In this document: positions 26,752 through 37,716 of the stretch, one piece after another | Position numbering within the stretch: position 1 is the first letter of the stretch | Layout: every line of letters begins with the position of its first letter | NCBI GenBank assembly: GCA_029721515.1 | Contig: CM056561.1 | Span: forward strand, 10,090,501 to 10,154,500 | Direction of reading: 5' to 3' | Length of the DNA stretch: 64,000 nt | Source: Synanceia verrucosa | Taxonomy: Eukaryota; Chordata; Actinopteri; Perciformes; Synanceiidae | Made by a program: the position numbers and the translations under genes | Notes under the pieces: generated by a model | Database searches by the model: none | The model's input: only the letters and a program-made list of their open reading frames with translations | Told to the model about the DNA's origin: nothing

Positions 26752-27236
26752 CATTTGGAGTATTTCTGATGTTATTGGATTTGATGATATCCATTTAACA
26801 GGAGTGAATGGGGCACTGAAATGCAGCCAGTAAATGACAGAAACTTGACCATTTCTCAAATAACAGACGTTTAATAAGATTGGCTACACTATTACTATTC
26901 TCCTTTGAGACCGGAGTTGTCCGTAACTTGAGAAAATTCCATCAGTAAACAGACTTTACTTCCTGTGTATCATAGTTTACTAAGGACCCCTAGTGCCCAC
27001 CTATGTGGCCTTCACAGTGCCTGAACTAAAACAAAGCATGTATGTGTATGTGACAACATCACAAATAAGTATTTTAGTTCAGGCACTGTGAAGGCCACAT
27101 AGGTGGGCACTAAAATATCTGTTATTTGAGAAAAGGTCAAGTTTGTGACATTTACTGGCTGCATTTTGGAGACTGCTTCACTCCTGTTAAATGGATATCA
27201 TCAAATCCAAAATCATTGTTAATACTCCAAATGGTC
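26752..27236. repeat. Long fold-back element of about 485 bp
   Basis: The inner arms, 26991-27030 and 27073-27112, are exact reverse complements over 40 bases around a 42-base loop. The outer arms, about 26752-26869 and 27117-27236, are also inverted copies with scattered mismatches. The left side has about 120 extra bases (26870-26990) with no partner. A hairpin this long is typical of a fold-back type MITE or an inverted duplication, here with one arm interrupted or the other shortened. Confidence 0.88.
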
Positions 27237-27261
27237 AAGTCTGGAGAGTGGACCGATAGCT

Positions 27262-27545
27262 GGAGAGGTGTCAGTTCTCCTGCACTGCTGAGGTGCCCAG
27301 AAGGAGGAACTATCCAGGCGTCTGAGCAGTTGGGGGTTCAGTTTGTCCTCCTGGACACTGCTGAGGTGCCCTTGAGCAAACCCCCAACTGCTTCGGCGCC
27401 TGGATAAAGGGGCAGCCCCCTTACTCTGACACCTCTCCATTAATGCATGTGCTTCATTCAACCTGTGTGTGATATGGTACAGAAAAAAAATACTAAGAGA
27501 GTGAAAATTGTAATTTCCCCATTGAGGGATTAATAAAGTTCAGTC
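27262..27545. repeat. Second inverted-repeat unit with an AATAAAG-type tail
   Basis: GGAGAGGTGTCAGT near 27264 pairs with ACTCTGACACCTCTCC near 27424. Inside it, AGCAGTTGGGGGTT at about 27327 pairs with AACCCCCAACTGCT at about 27381. It is followed by TTGTAATTTCCCCATTGAGG and GATTAATAAAGT, a tail I recall as common in fish interspersed repeats. It adjoins the fold-back element but shares no sequence with it. Confidence 0.65.
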
Positions 27546-27590
27546 CTTTTATAGCCACCCAGAAAAATAATACAAGTGGCTACACTATAA

Positions 27591-27946
27591 GGGGCGGCAC
27601 GGTGGTGTAGTGGTTAGCACCTCACAGCAAGAAGGTACCGGGTTCGAATCCCGGGCCCGGTGCCTTTCTGTGTGGAGTTTTCATGGTCTCTCTGTGTCTG
27701 CGTGGGTTCTCTCCGGGTACTCCGGCTTCCTCCCACCATCCAAAAATTAGGTTAATTGGCTAATTTAAATTGACCGTAGGTGTGAATGTGAGTGTGAGTG
27801 GTTGTCTGTTTCTATGTGCCCTGTGATGAGGTGGCGACTTGTCCCGGGTGTACCCTGCCTTCCGCCCTAAGACAGCTGGGATAGGCTCCAGCCCCCCCCG
27901 CGACCCTATGAGGATAAGTGGTGGATAATGGATGGATGGATGGATG
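27591..27946 (+). mobile_element. Full-length tRNA-derived SINE with target duplication
   Basis: It starts GGGCGGCACGGTGGTG, has the A-box-like GTGTAGTGGTTAGCAC and B-box GGGTTCGAATCCC, and ends in ATGGATGGATGG. Thirteen-base copies of GGCTACACTATAA flank it exactly at 27578-27590 and 27947-27959. This is the cleanest copy in the window and the best reference for the family here. Confidence 0.93.
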
Positions 27947-27959
27947 GGCTACACTATAA

Positions 27960-30690
27960 ATAAATTAAGGTACAGATTGGGGGACAGGTAAAGACACTTT
28001 ATGTAATGGTCATATAATGTATTTCACTACACTCAACTGTTCTCTTTCACTATTCGGACTAAGAAAAGTAATGCACTGTAGCTGCTCCTTTTCACTTCCA
28101 CACTACCTTTTTTGCAAATAGCACTGCTATTTTATTTTATTTTATTTCTACAGGTCACATAACAAATAGTGAAAATACATTCTATTCGTCTAATAATTAT
28201 TAATATCTAATAAAAACTATTCTATTCTATTCCGCAACCCCCATGTCTGCTCTCATTAGCTGTAGCTCTTTTTACTTCAGCACGACTCTTCTTGATATTT
28301 AGCACACTAGATGTTCAGTTTTCATCAGCAACTCAGGCTATAGCGAGCCTCTGACTGGCATCTTTGAGGTGTTCACACCTAACAACCCAGGATTGCTGAG
28401 TGGACAAATGCCTCACCCCGATTTGGGGAGGGGAGCAAAAAAACAGTTGCTGACTGGCCGATTGGGCTAAAATCACGTAGTGTGAAGAAGGCATAAGAAA
28501 GTCAGGTGATGTAGTATAAAGAGTGGTAAGTATGTGTGAGGAGGAGATCAGCGGTGGTTGAACTGACATGGTTTTCAAACTTTTACGATATCCGTGTCCT
28601 GTATGAAATCAACAACATTGACTTACATCGACACTGACAGTCAACATTGACTTATTTCAGCTTAACTTTGTTGTGCAACACGTACACCAAGTTACACAAC
28701 AAACATACTATTAGCTTTTTAAAATAAACCCAAACCTAAGCCTAACAGAACCTTGTTTTCCAAATAAAGAGACACTTTGTCAAGATCAATAGGTTAATGA
28801 TTTGCTTATACATGCATGACCATATCTGTAATTTAGAAACTAGTTTACCTGGGATTATAGGACAGGTACTTGTAAGCCATTAAAACGGGTGTGTTGGTTA
28901 GGAATGGTTCAGAAAGTACACACATTTTAGGCACAACCTTCTACTTGTTGAAGTGAGCACACAGTTTATGCACAAAACTGCATGCATACAAATGGCTGAT
29001 AGATGAGGCCTCATGATGGCTTTTATGCAGCACAGCTAACAACAAGCTCAACAAGGACAAGTTTCCTGATCACAAATATCACAACTAACAAATAGCAGGT
29101 GATTCAAGGAGAAGAGCCACACTGCATTCATCATATCAACATGAAATGATGACATCAGATGGCGACAGAAGAGAGAAATACATGAATTAAATGAGGAGCC
29201 CATAACACAGCTGAGAATTAATATGAAATGCAGTCTTTTGCTCCCTGAAACAGCTTCATAAAAAATACATTTTTTGTCATTTGAAGGCCGATGAGCTTCA
29301 GGGCTGCGTCCTTTGATCCGTGGTTTGAACTTCACCATATATTTTGTTGTGAAGTGGGCAGCTCAATTGTTTATGCAGCAAAGAAAAGCTAGATTTAAAA
29401 AAAAACACTAAGAAAAACAAATAGATTTCCTCCTCCAGACAGAACTGAATGCTGAATTAAAACTATTAATTCATAAAGCGAATCAATTTTCACTGCTTAT
29501 TTCGTGTGTGGGGGAAAAAAAGAAACACCATGCATTTTAATTAATTGATAGCTAACAAGCCATTGTTCCAAATCAATAGCTAATTTCACACATTTAATCC
29601 TCAGACAGTCCATTTGTCAGTGTCCCTCATTGCTTCTGTGCCGATGATGGCAAAGAGGCAGAGCCCAGTGTGTCGGAGCAGAGCCCTTCTGACTGAAGGT
29701 TGCATTTTGCTGGCACAATGACAGCTGCCACACAGCACCACGCTTCTCTGCTGGATCCGGCAAGACAGGCCCAGACGCTGCATGCCAGCTGTAATCTTCA
29801 TTATGCAAATTAACTCACACCAAGTTGGGAGCAATCATTGCAGGTCAGATGGGAACAGTAGCACCAACAGAGAGCCAGAGAGAGGGATGGAGGAGAGGTG
29901 GAATCTGTGTTAAGGGAACACACCACCTCTTTAGCAGACCAGACAGCAGCAAGAGAAGGGAGCTTTAAACTGCAGGATGCTGCTCTTACAAAAGAAAAAA
30001 AAAAAGAAATGAGAGTGCAAACAGAGGAGCAGGACTCTTCCTAAACAGACCAGAAAGTTGAGGTTGTTCAAAAAAAAAAAAAACCTGAATAAAGACCCTA
30101 GGCCTGTCAGACAGTGACTCACAGCATCCAGATGCTGGGCGCAGCGCAGCAGATGGTACAGCCTTGTCTAGAAAAGACGCATCTCACTAAACAGTTGGAT
30201 GGATTTGCCCTGCAACCTCAAAATCTCCAAATCACACAAGCTTTGCTGCTCCAACTCCAGTGACACAACACATGAGCACCACTTGACTAAATCCTGCACA
30301 TCAAGTCTCTGCTGCTGTCATCATTTGCCATTCAAACTTGAAAAAGCTCCTCATGTTGACAACACAACAACTAGTGGTTGAGAAAAAACTGTCTTGCAGC
30401 ACAAGAACGTCAATGTGTGTCAAATGGTGTGTTTACTGTACTGGTTTACCTCTTTATTCGTTGCTGCTGTAATATTCCAGATGCCACGCTGTGGGACTCA
30501 CAATGGATTATCTTTTCTTATCAAACTGATTTCTGGCGATGCCGGATCCTCGCCCACCATGTTATCGCTACAACACGGTTATTAAACTTATCCACACCTG
30601 TTCATACCGATTTAGCATCCATTAGTAGCTCCGCAACGCCCATCAACAAGGAAGCCCCATGGAAAAACAGCACATGTGCGCGGAGGAAAG
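27960..30690. other. Non-coding stretch, possible conserved regulatory DNA near 29.5-29.8 kb
   Basis: No coding exon is supported. At 28130-28230 there are TTTTA and TTCTA-type simple repeats. The segment at about 29520-29830 is less repetitive and contains TTAATTAATTGATAG and the octamer ATGCAAAT, features seen in developmental enhancers. Poly-A and poly-T runs near 29995 and 30071 are plain homopolymers. Confidence 0.45.
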
Positions 30691-31320
30691 TTTAGGCACT
30701 GTGCGCACTGCACCGACATTCAGAATCTCAAGTGGCAGCTTCAGAAAGTCCGCAGAAGCGCATCATCGGCGTCATTTATTCGTATGAAAGGAGACTCAGA
30801 AAGGTGGTAAAGTTTGGTGACAGCAGTCCTTACCTTTGCGTCCGGTGGTGGTGAGGTGGAAGTCAGAAGCGCAGCCAGCAGTGCGTTGGTTTTCGCCGGA
30901 GCAGCTCCGCGTAAATGTTTGGACCCGACAGGTTAGCGGTGGAAACGTCGCTCCTGTCGTGTTCCTGTTCACTGCCAGATTCCAGGGAAACCAAGCAGAT
31001 GCCCTCCCTTCGCCGTGCTACCACTGAATAAATGTATCTCACCCTCGGGTCTCCTCCCCTCTCTCACCAGTGCGCATGTATGCAATCCAGAAACAGTCGC
31101 GGTGCCAGCTGTCCCTCCACCATCCTGAAGCGACAACGCGCACTCTTCTATTCATCAACCCTTTTCACTCGGAGCACGTAAACGCACCAGTGCTGCTTTG
31201 TGCGTCGTGCTGGCTTGAGATGCTGCTTTCAGGTTCCCCACCCCAGTGCGCGCTGCCAGTATCAGGTAACTCCAGACTCACCTGAAGGGAAGGATGCTGC
31301 CTGCAAAGGTGAGGCTGTTC
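30690..31320 (-). promoter_or_regulatory. CpG-rich candidate promoter and first exon
   Basis: CpG dinucleotides are far denser here than anywhere else in the left half of the window. On the minus strand, GACGCAAAG followed by GTAAGG at about 30836 is a strong splice donor. This suggests a transcript that starts around 31.0-31.3 kb and runs left, with its next exon unidentified. No coding frame was recognised, so the exon may be 5' untranslated. The gene it serves cannot be named from this window. A plus-strand promoter is also possible. Confidence 0.4.
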
Positions 31321-31671
31321 CCAGAGCTGCGCTGCTGCCCTCATGTGGACTGAGGAAACCTCCAGCAGACCTACAGTCATGGAAAAAATTATGAGACCAC
31401 CCTTGTTTTCTTCAATTTCTTGTTAGTTTTAATGCCTGGCTCAACTAAAGGTACATTTGTTTGGACAATTATAATGATAACAACAAAAATAGCTCATGAG
31501 AGTTTAATTTAAGAACTAAGGATTATTCATTTTCCATGGTTTTCTTGATAATAACCAAAATTACTTAAATTCTTACATCAATAGCTATGGCATTGTACCG
31601 CCAAAAACACTACTTTTAAGCATTCCATGTTTTCTTTTCTGTTTGCTTTAAACACATGATACACACAAGAG

Positions 31672-31774
31672 TAAAACTAGAGCCTGCTATAGGCTATGCT
31701 GCAAATACTGATTTAAATATTATCATTTTCCATCGTTTTTTCCCTTTATGTTATGATAAATGTCAGTGCTACAT
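31672..31774 (+). repeat. 103-bp filler inside Tc1 copy 1, identical to its right flank
   Basis: These 103 bases, starting TAAAACTAGAGCCTGC and ending CAGTGCTACAT, occur again without a single difference at 32886-32988, just 32 bases past the transposon's right end and in the same direction. The filler sits where the transposase 3' end should be. The flank copy is presumably the source. Confidence 0.97.
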
Positions 31775-32572
31775 GGTGCCAGGTGGTTCTCCATCCAGGC
31801 TTTAACTGACCTTGCCGTGTGGCAAGGGGCATTGTCTTGTTGGAAAATCCAGTCATTCGAGGCAGGAAAGAGTTTTCCAGCTGATGGAAGAAGACTGTTT
31901 TCAAGGGTAGTCCTGTACTTGACCTGGTTCATTCGGCCTTCACACAATTGCATTTGCCCTGTTCCACTCAGACTGAAACAACCCCAGATCATGACTGATC
32001 CACCCCCGTGTTTTACTGTAGGGCCAAGACAGTCTGGGTTGTAAGCTTCTCCAGGCTTCCTCCTAACCAGTAAGTTGGCTGGAGTGGGCATCAATTCAAA
32101 ATTGGATTCATCACTGAAGAGAACCTTAGCCCAATCATCAACAGTCCAATCCTTGTGGTCTCGAGCAAAGAGTAACCGGGCCTTCCTCTGCCTTTCATTG
32201 ATGAGGGGCTTCTTGCGTGCTCTGTGTGACTTCAAACCAGCTTCAACAAGTCGGTTTCGAACTGTCCTTGCCGAGCAAGTCACATTTCTCGACAGTGCCC
32301 ACTCATTTTTAAGGTCCCTGGAGGTCTGACGACGATTCCTGACACAGGAACGGATGAGTGCACGGTCATCTCGTGGGGTAGAAAGACGCTTTCCTGCCAC
32401 GGCCAGGTAGCAATTTGGTAGTGCCATGTTCAGCTTGTTTTTTTTTGTTGGAATGAACGGCTGTCTTGGAGATCTTCAGTTTTTTCGCTACCTGTCTCTC
32501 ACTCATGCCAATTTCCAGCAGTGCCAAGATGGCTGCCTTTGTTGCTTCACATAATTCTTTTGTTTTAGGCAT
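31775..32572 (-). pseudogene. Tc1-family transposase, truncated and frameshifted
   Basis: The protein starts MPKTKELCEATKAAIL with a helix-turn-helix-like DNA-binding region (about residues 10-50). It shifts frame near 32390, where one base is extra compared with copy 2, and continues through a second DNA-binding helix region into the DDE catalytic core. The first catalytic Asp is visible in VLFSDESNF and the second in QQDNAPCHTA. The protein breaks off after KAWMENH, where filler DNA begins, so the catalytic Glu in the PIENLW box of copy 2 is lost. A full Tc1 transposase is about 340 residues. No active enzyme can be made from this copy. Confidence 0.93.
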
Positions 32573-32885
32573 TATGTGAGAGCTGACAACTTCTGAGTTG
32601 TGCTACGGCTTGAATGTAAGCAGGAAACCACTCTAGGCCTTTGCATGTGCAGTGCTGCTTGTGACATGAAATGGCCTCTTATATACCCTGGGAATCAATT
32701 AAGCTTAAGAATGTCAAATAGGACATAAAGTATTATGTGACCAGCTGCATTTTTTGTTGTGTTCATTGTATTATACGTTTAGTGGTACCAGATATTAGAA
32801 TGAACAAGAAATTGAAGAAAACAAGGGTGGTCTAATAATTTTTTCCATGACTGTACATAAATCATGCGACACAGTCCGCTTAGAA

Positions 32886-32988
32886 TAAAACTAGAGCCTG
32901 CTATAGGCTATGCTGCAAATACTGATTTAAATATTATCATTTTCCATCGTTTTTTCCCTTTATGTTATGATAAATGTCAGTGCTACAT
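32886..32988 (+). repeat. Flanking source copy of the 103-bp filler
   Basis: Identical to 31672-31774 over all 103 bases. It lies outside the transposon's right inverted repeat and TA duplication, so it is host DNA and the likely template for the internal patch. Confidence 0.95.
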
Positions 32989-35103
32989 ACAGGTAAGGGG
33001 GGAAAAAGCATGGCACAGTATACCAGTAATTAAAGAAGTCATAAAGAAGGTATGTACACGACAGTGTAAGTGAGGTAAAATGTAAATGTAAAAATGTAAA
33101 ATAAAAAAAAAAATGTCTTTAAAACCTGGACGTAGCCCTATCTCTTAAAATGTACACATATTGATCCACTGTACTTTTTATTTTCCCATCTGTGCCATTT
33201 CTCAATGTTCTTGTTTCCCTTTCCTTTTATATTGTAAAATTTCTTAAAAATAAAGTTAAAAAATGTAAAATGAATAAATAAATCCAGTAGCGTTCCTACG
33301 GTGTGACCACAACCCTTTGGTATCACTATAAATACCAACAAGAGCAGTAATACTACATGAGTGATGGATCTACACAATGGATTCTGCACTATCTTCTTTT
33401 TCTCCTCTTCCAGTCATGCTGGCTGACTCTGTTGTGCTGACTGCTTTTTAAGTAAATCATAATCTACCTGTGACAGAGCTGAATGTGTCTGACCTCTGCC
33501 ACCAATTACACAAAAGCTTCAGTTAGGCGACCTTCAAGCTCAGTTTTGCATTTTTAATCTCATTCCAAACTACAGAGAGAGAAAATAATTTATCTCACAA
33601 GCATTTCCCTGATCAGATCATTTTCTGCTTCCACATATTTCCCCTTGAAGCAGCTCCAGGTAGCAGCAGGGTTTTGAAACAGCAGGAAGAGAAGTATTAC
33701 ATATTTTTTTTAATGTTCCTTACAGTATAACAAAAAACACACAAATGCATGTCGTCACCACCCTTTGTACTTTCTTTAATTAACCCCCTGTGGACCTGAC
33801 CTGGTCACAACCTATCAATAATTTCCACATGAGCGTTGCATGAAAATCTGTAGTGCAGCCATGTCTTGGCTCCTTAAGCATTTTCCCCTATTGATCATAT
33901 CCTGACATTGTTCATGGTGCCGGAGCACAGAGGGCCAAATCGATTTCACTTAACCTACTGTACCTCTAATACACTAACAATGTGGAACACAGTAAGTTGC
34001 CATTAAATAAAATGCTAAACAGTATACAAAAACATGTGTCAGAAAAATAAATAAATGACAGTTGTCAAGTTTTGATGTGATGCACTTAAATGCATCAGAA
34101 TCCACATGAGGTGGATGAGAGTTCACAATACAAATGCATTTTAATTGCTCAGTCCTGCTGCTGCCAAATGATATTACCTTAGTTATTATACAGCTTGCTT
34201 TTTATGATGATTATTTTAAGTAAACGTGCAAATATTTCTCCTTGTTTTTTAGAAATGCAATATTAATGTGGCTTACTGTATTTTAGAACTTAAATATGCA
34301 ATAATTGGGTAATACAGTTACAGTTCTTCATGAACTGTATTATATTTAATGTTGTAGTAATCTCACAGATATTTTCATTTTGTGTTTTGTACTTGCACTG
34401 CACTCTAACACTTGCATGTTACCCAGTTAATGGCACCGATGCTCGATTCAATGGTCTCTCTAAACTTTTCACCTGAGAAAATGTAGGAATCAAAAATCTC
34501 CCTGAAATCTTCACAATAATTCAATCCTAAAACCTTTAAAAGCCCCCCAAAAAAATACTAAAAAGTGCATATAATTACTGCAACTTGTTTGATTTGTCAC
34601 CCAAGGGCGCTTTCAAAGAATAAAAACACACCCAAACCCATGTTCACCCAATGATATGTTGCCACCTGCAGCTTTAAGGGAGAAGTTGCATGAAAGCATT
34701 GCAGCCTGAGGATGGCAAATTAAGAGGTAAAGCAAAACCCTGGTGGGCTATACTCACTAGACAACTAACGCAACGCTTGAAGGGTTTTTTAATGATCACC
34801 AATTACACTGACAGAAATTTCAGAGTTAGGGCAATTATCCTGTGGCGTGATCAGCACAGAGTCTTTGATGCAATCTGGCTAGACCACTTTTGTCCTTTAT
34901 CAAGTCAAAAAGTATTTTTGTGGAGGTTCATCTTGGGACAGCAGTCAACACAATCTATAGAAAGACTATTATTGTAAAGGCTGACATCCTTTTACTGCTC
35001 TCCCGAACTAGATAACGTGTGTGCTGTCTTTAACTTGAGATTAATTTAAACTCTACTTGACATCCACCTTCAGATAATAGCTGTGATCTTTCCTTATGTG
35101 CAT
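32989..35103. other. Intergenic stretch, nothing recognised
   Basis: AT-rich sequence between Tc1 copy 1 and the end of the HAD-like gene. No exon, RNA gene or clear repeat border is visible. Scattered AATAAA-like words are expected by chance at this composition. Confidence 0.5.
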
Positions 35104-35104
35104 A

Positions 35105-35110
35105 TTTATT
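35105..35110 (-). terminator. Candidate polyadenylation signal of the HAD-like gene
   Basis: AATAAA on the minus strand lies about 120 bases after the stop codon at 35228-35230. The implied 3' untranslated region is short. Chance occurrence cannot be excluded. Confidence 0.4.
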
Positions 35111-35227
35111 CGCGTAACCTTCCTCCATATGTAAACTTCTCGATTGTGGTTTGATGAACTCCTTCAATAAGTCATCAACCTTTTCTTTAATGGTCCTACC
35201 TACAAACAGACATACAGTAGAGTTGTC

Positions 35228-37664
35228 CTAGCCGGCCCCCTGCTGGAGATTCCTCTCATAGTTTTCAAGGCAGATGTGGATGCGCTGAATGAAGTAGTTT
35301 GGGTTTGAAATAGCCTGGAGGAGGTTGTTCTGGACCAGTGAGATGTCATAGAGCTCAGAGGTGGAGGCTGTCCGTGTCTCAGCACCACCTGGATCCAAGA
35401 AAACCTGAGAAACACAGAATGCACATGCTGGCCTCTTTTAATGCTGCATAAGAACGAATGATGCCAATCTCTGCTATGAAGAACTACATAACCATTCAAC
35501 TGTATAACTGGTGAAATGCTGATTTGGTTATAGTTACTAATTTTAATTAGAGTTCTATATCAACAGTAAACTTTATGAGACTGTTTGAGGCTATCATTTT
35601 CTCTTAGTTTCAAAGAATGGTGCCTTAAAGGTGATTTAACTTTACTATTCCCTTTAATTTGATATCAATTTTTATGCCTTTTTGAGCTTCTATATCAACA
35701 CAGTTTGGTATGGATTGGCCCACAGGAGGCGTAGTACAGCCGCCATGTGAAATTACTCTTCTCACAAATTTCTCTAGACTATTCTCTCTATCCTGAATCC
35801 ATCCTGTGTACCATCGATTCTCCAGAATGCACAGATTTCATTGGCTGCGAAGCATCACATGACCTCTGATGTAAACAAAGGACCGTTTCAAAAAAAACTC
35901 CCAACACTTGGCAGACTGATCGCATCACTTACTCAGTGACTTTTGTGTTCATAGGGCCCAAAACAAAACAGCATTGTCAAAAAGTAGCTTAAAATTAGAA
36001 TTATGATTATTATGCATGTACAATGTTTACTTTTTACAGACTAGTATAAAGGTCTCTTAGAGCTCCAGATCAATACTATTGACTCAACTATAACAACAGA
36101 GTGCTGAGATTTTGTTCCCAGACCATAAAGGAAAACAACACCACAGTGTTACTAAAGTATCTTTACATATCTCTTCAACACCCATATCTCAAATTGTGGC
36201 TTTAATTAAAAAAAATCTGAATCATTTCCAGAGTGGAAAGACAGTTAAGAAAATGAAAATAGCACAATATTTGTTTGAAATATTTAAGAAGTGCTAAAAA
36301 GCTGCAAATGTAGTTACAATCCTTATGGTTCCCATGTATTCATGTAGATGTCGCATTGTAAAGGAAGTGACAGTACCTTAGGATGAACGATGGTATCTTC
36401 GTCATCCTGACGTATGTTGTCGTCTATGAAGATGTGTTGAACATGTGGGTCAAAGGGGTCGATCCAGAATGGCTTCCCTCCACGAATAGAGAATGTATTA
36501 CTGGCCCACCTGAACAAGAAACCGTCCACAAAACAAGGAGTGTAAGAAAATATCACAAAAATCACAATATATTGGCTTGCTTACAGTGTCACAATATAAT
36601 GCCAATACGCAACTTAACACAAAATGCACATTAGTTGTGGCTAAAAGAGTTGCATACCAGTCAAAGTGATCCTGGAAGCCCCCCAGGCCCTGGACTGAGC
36701 TGAAGTACTGGTACAGGCCTCTTTCTCCATCACGGGTAGACATGCGGTCTTCGGCTCGGCTCAGGACAATTCCCCTCTTGCTGCAGCGGATCTTGCCCAG
36801 ATTCATATTCACCTTTAACTGAGCCGAGAACATGAAGAACGGTCAGAGTCAGAGAGAGAGACAAAGAAGGGAGATGTTCACAAACTCCTGCGAAATGATT
36901 TTGTTATTAATACACGGTGTCTGGCCGAGTGGACCTAAATTAATTGTGCAATCAGCTTTAAACTGCACAGACAAATAAAAAGTAACTGTGCTATTCTGAA
37001 GCGTCATAACAAAAAGTGTTTTTGTGCTTTTCCTGTGAACCAGCTCTAGCATATGGCATTAATCAACCAAAATATGATCTTTTAGCCTAAATAGTTAAAA
37101 AAAACACTCAAGATTTAAAGTACTGCTTTAAGTCGGCAGGTTTTCCCACTACGATCATCTCCAAGACTTGACAAAAATGATACTGAGACAGGAAACACAA
37201 ACAACAAGTTCAGAAACCGATCCCATTCAGTCTGTCTAAAGTGATATATGAAGAGCATGATGTGACAGGACACTGTATGAATGAGATTATCAATGTGTTC
37301 TCAACCAGACAGCTCAGTTAGCCTGACAGCTTCACTTTTTCTTCCACCTCTTCCTCGTTATCTAACCACTCCACCCTCCACTCAAACTGCTGTTAAGACA
37401 CTAAGCACGACGTTAGTCACGTAATGAATGGAACAAATTCAAGCCCCTTAAGAGGATGTCATCAAAATGCATTCTACGTAACGTGGGAAAAAAGGAACTC
37501 TCCCTCATCCCTCTAAGCTTGACAAGCAACTAAAGGTCCATCAGCAGTTTTCATGAACATTTATTATGGTGCCATAGTTTATTACACTTAGGTTATTCAC
37601 TGCAGACTACGTTGAAGCCTAGTACGTGGGTGGGTTATGTATTAGTATGTACACACACACATAC

Positions 37665-37716
<52 letters not shown>

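Larger units (their letters stand above)
31374..32853 (-). mobile_element. Tc1-like DNA transposon, copy 1, internally rearranged
   Basis: The element is 1480 bp, flanked by the TA target dinucleotide at 31372-31373 and 32854-32855. Its ends are inverted repeats of about 51 bases starting CAGTCATGGAAAAAATTAT, shared with the copy at 37735-39342. The transposase lies on the minus strand. Compared with the other copy, about 220 bp of the transposase end is missing and replaced by 103 bp (31672-31774) identical to host sequence outside the right end (32886-32988). It is non-autonomous as it stands. Confidence 0.95.

Noticed and set aside
28350..28500. MITE suggested by TTCACACCT and AGTGTGAAG ends
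   Set aside because: Inverted matches are too short to separate from chance and no target duplication was found.
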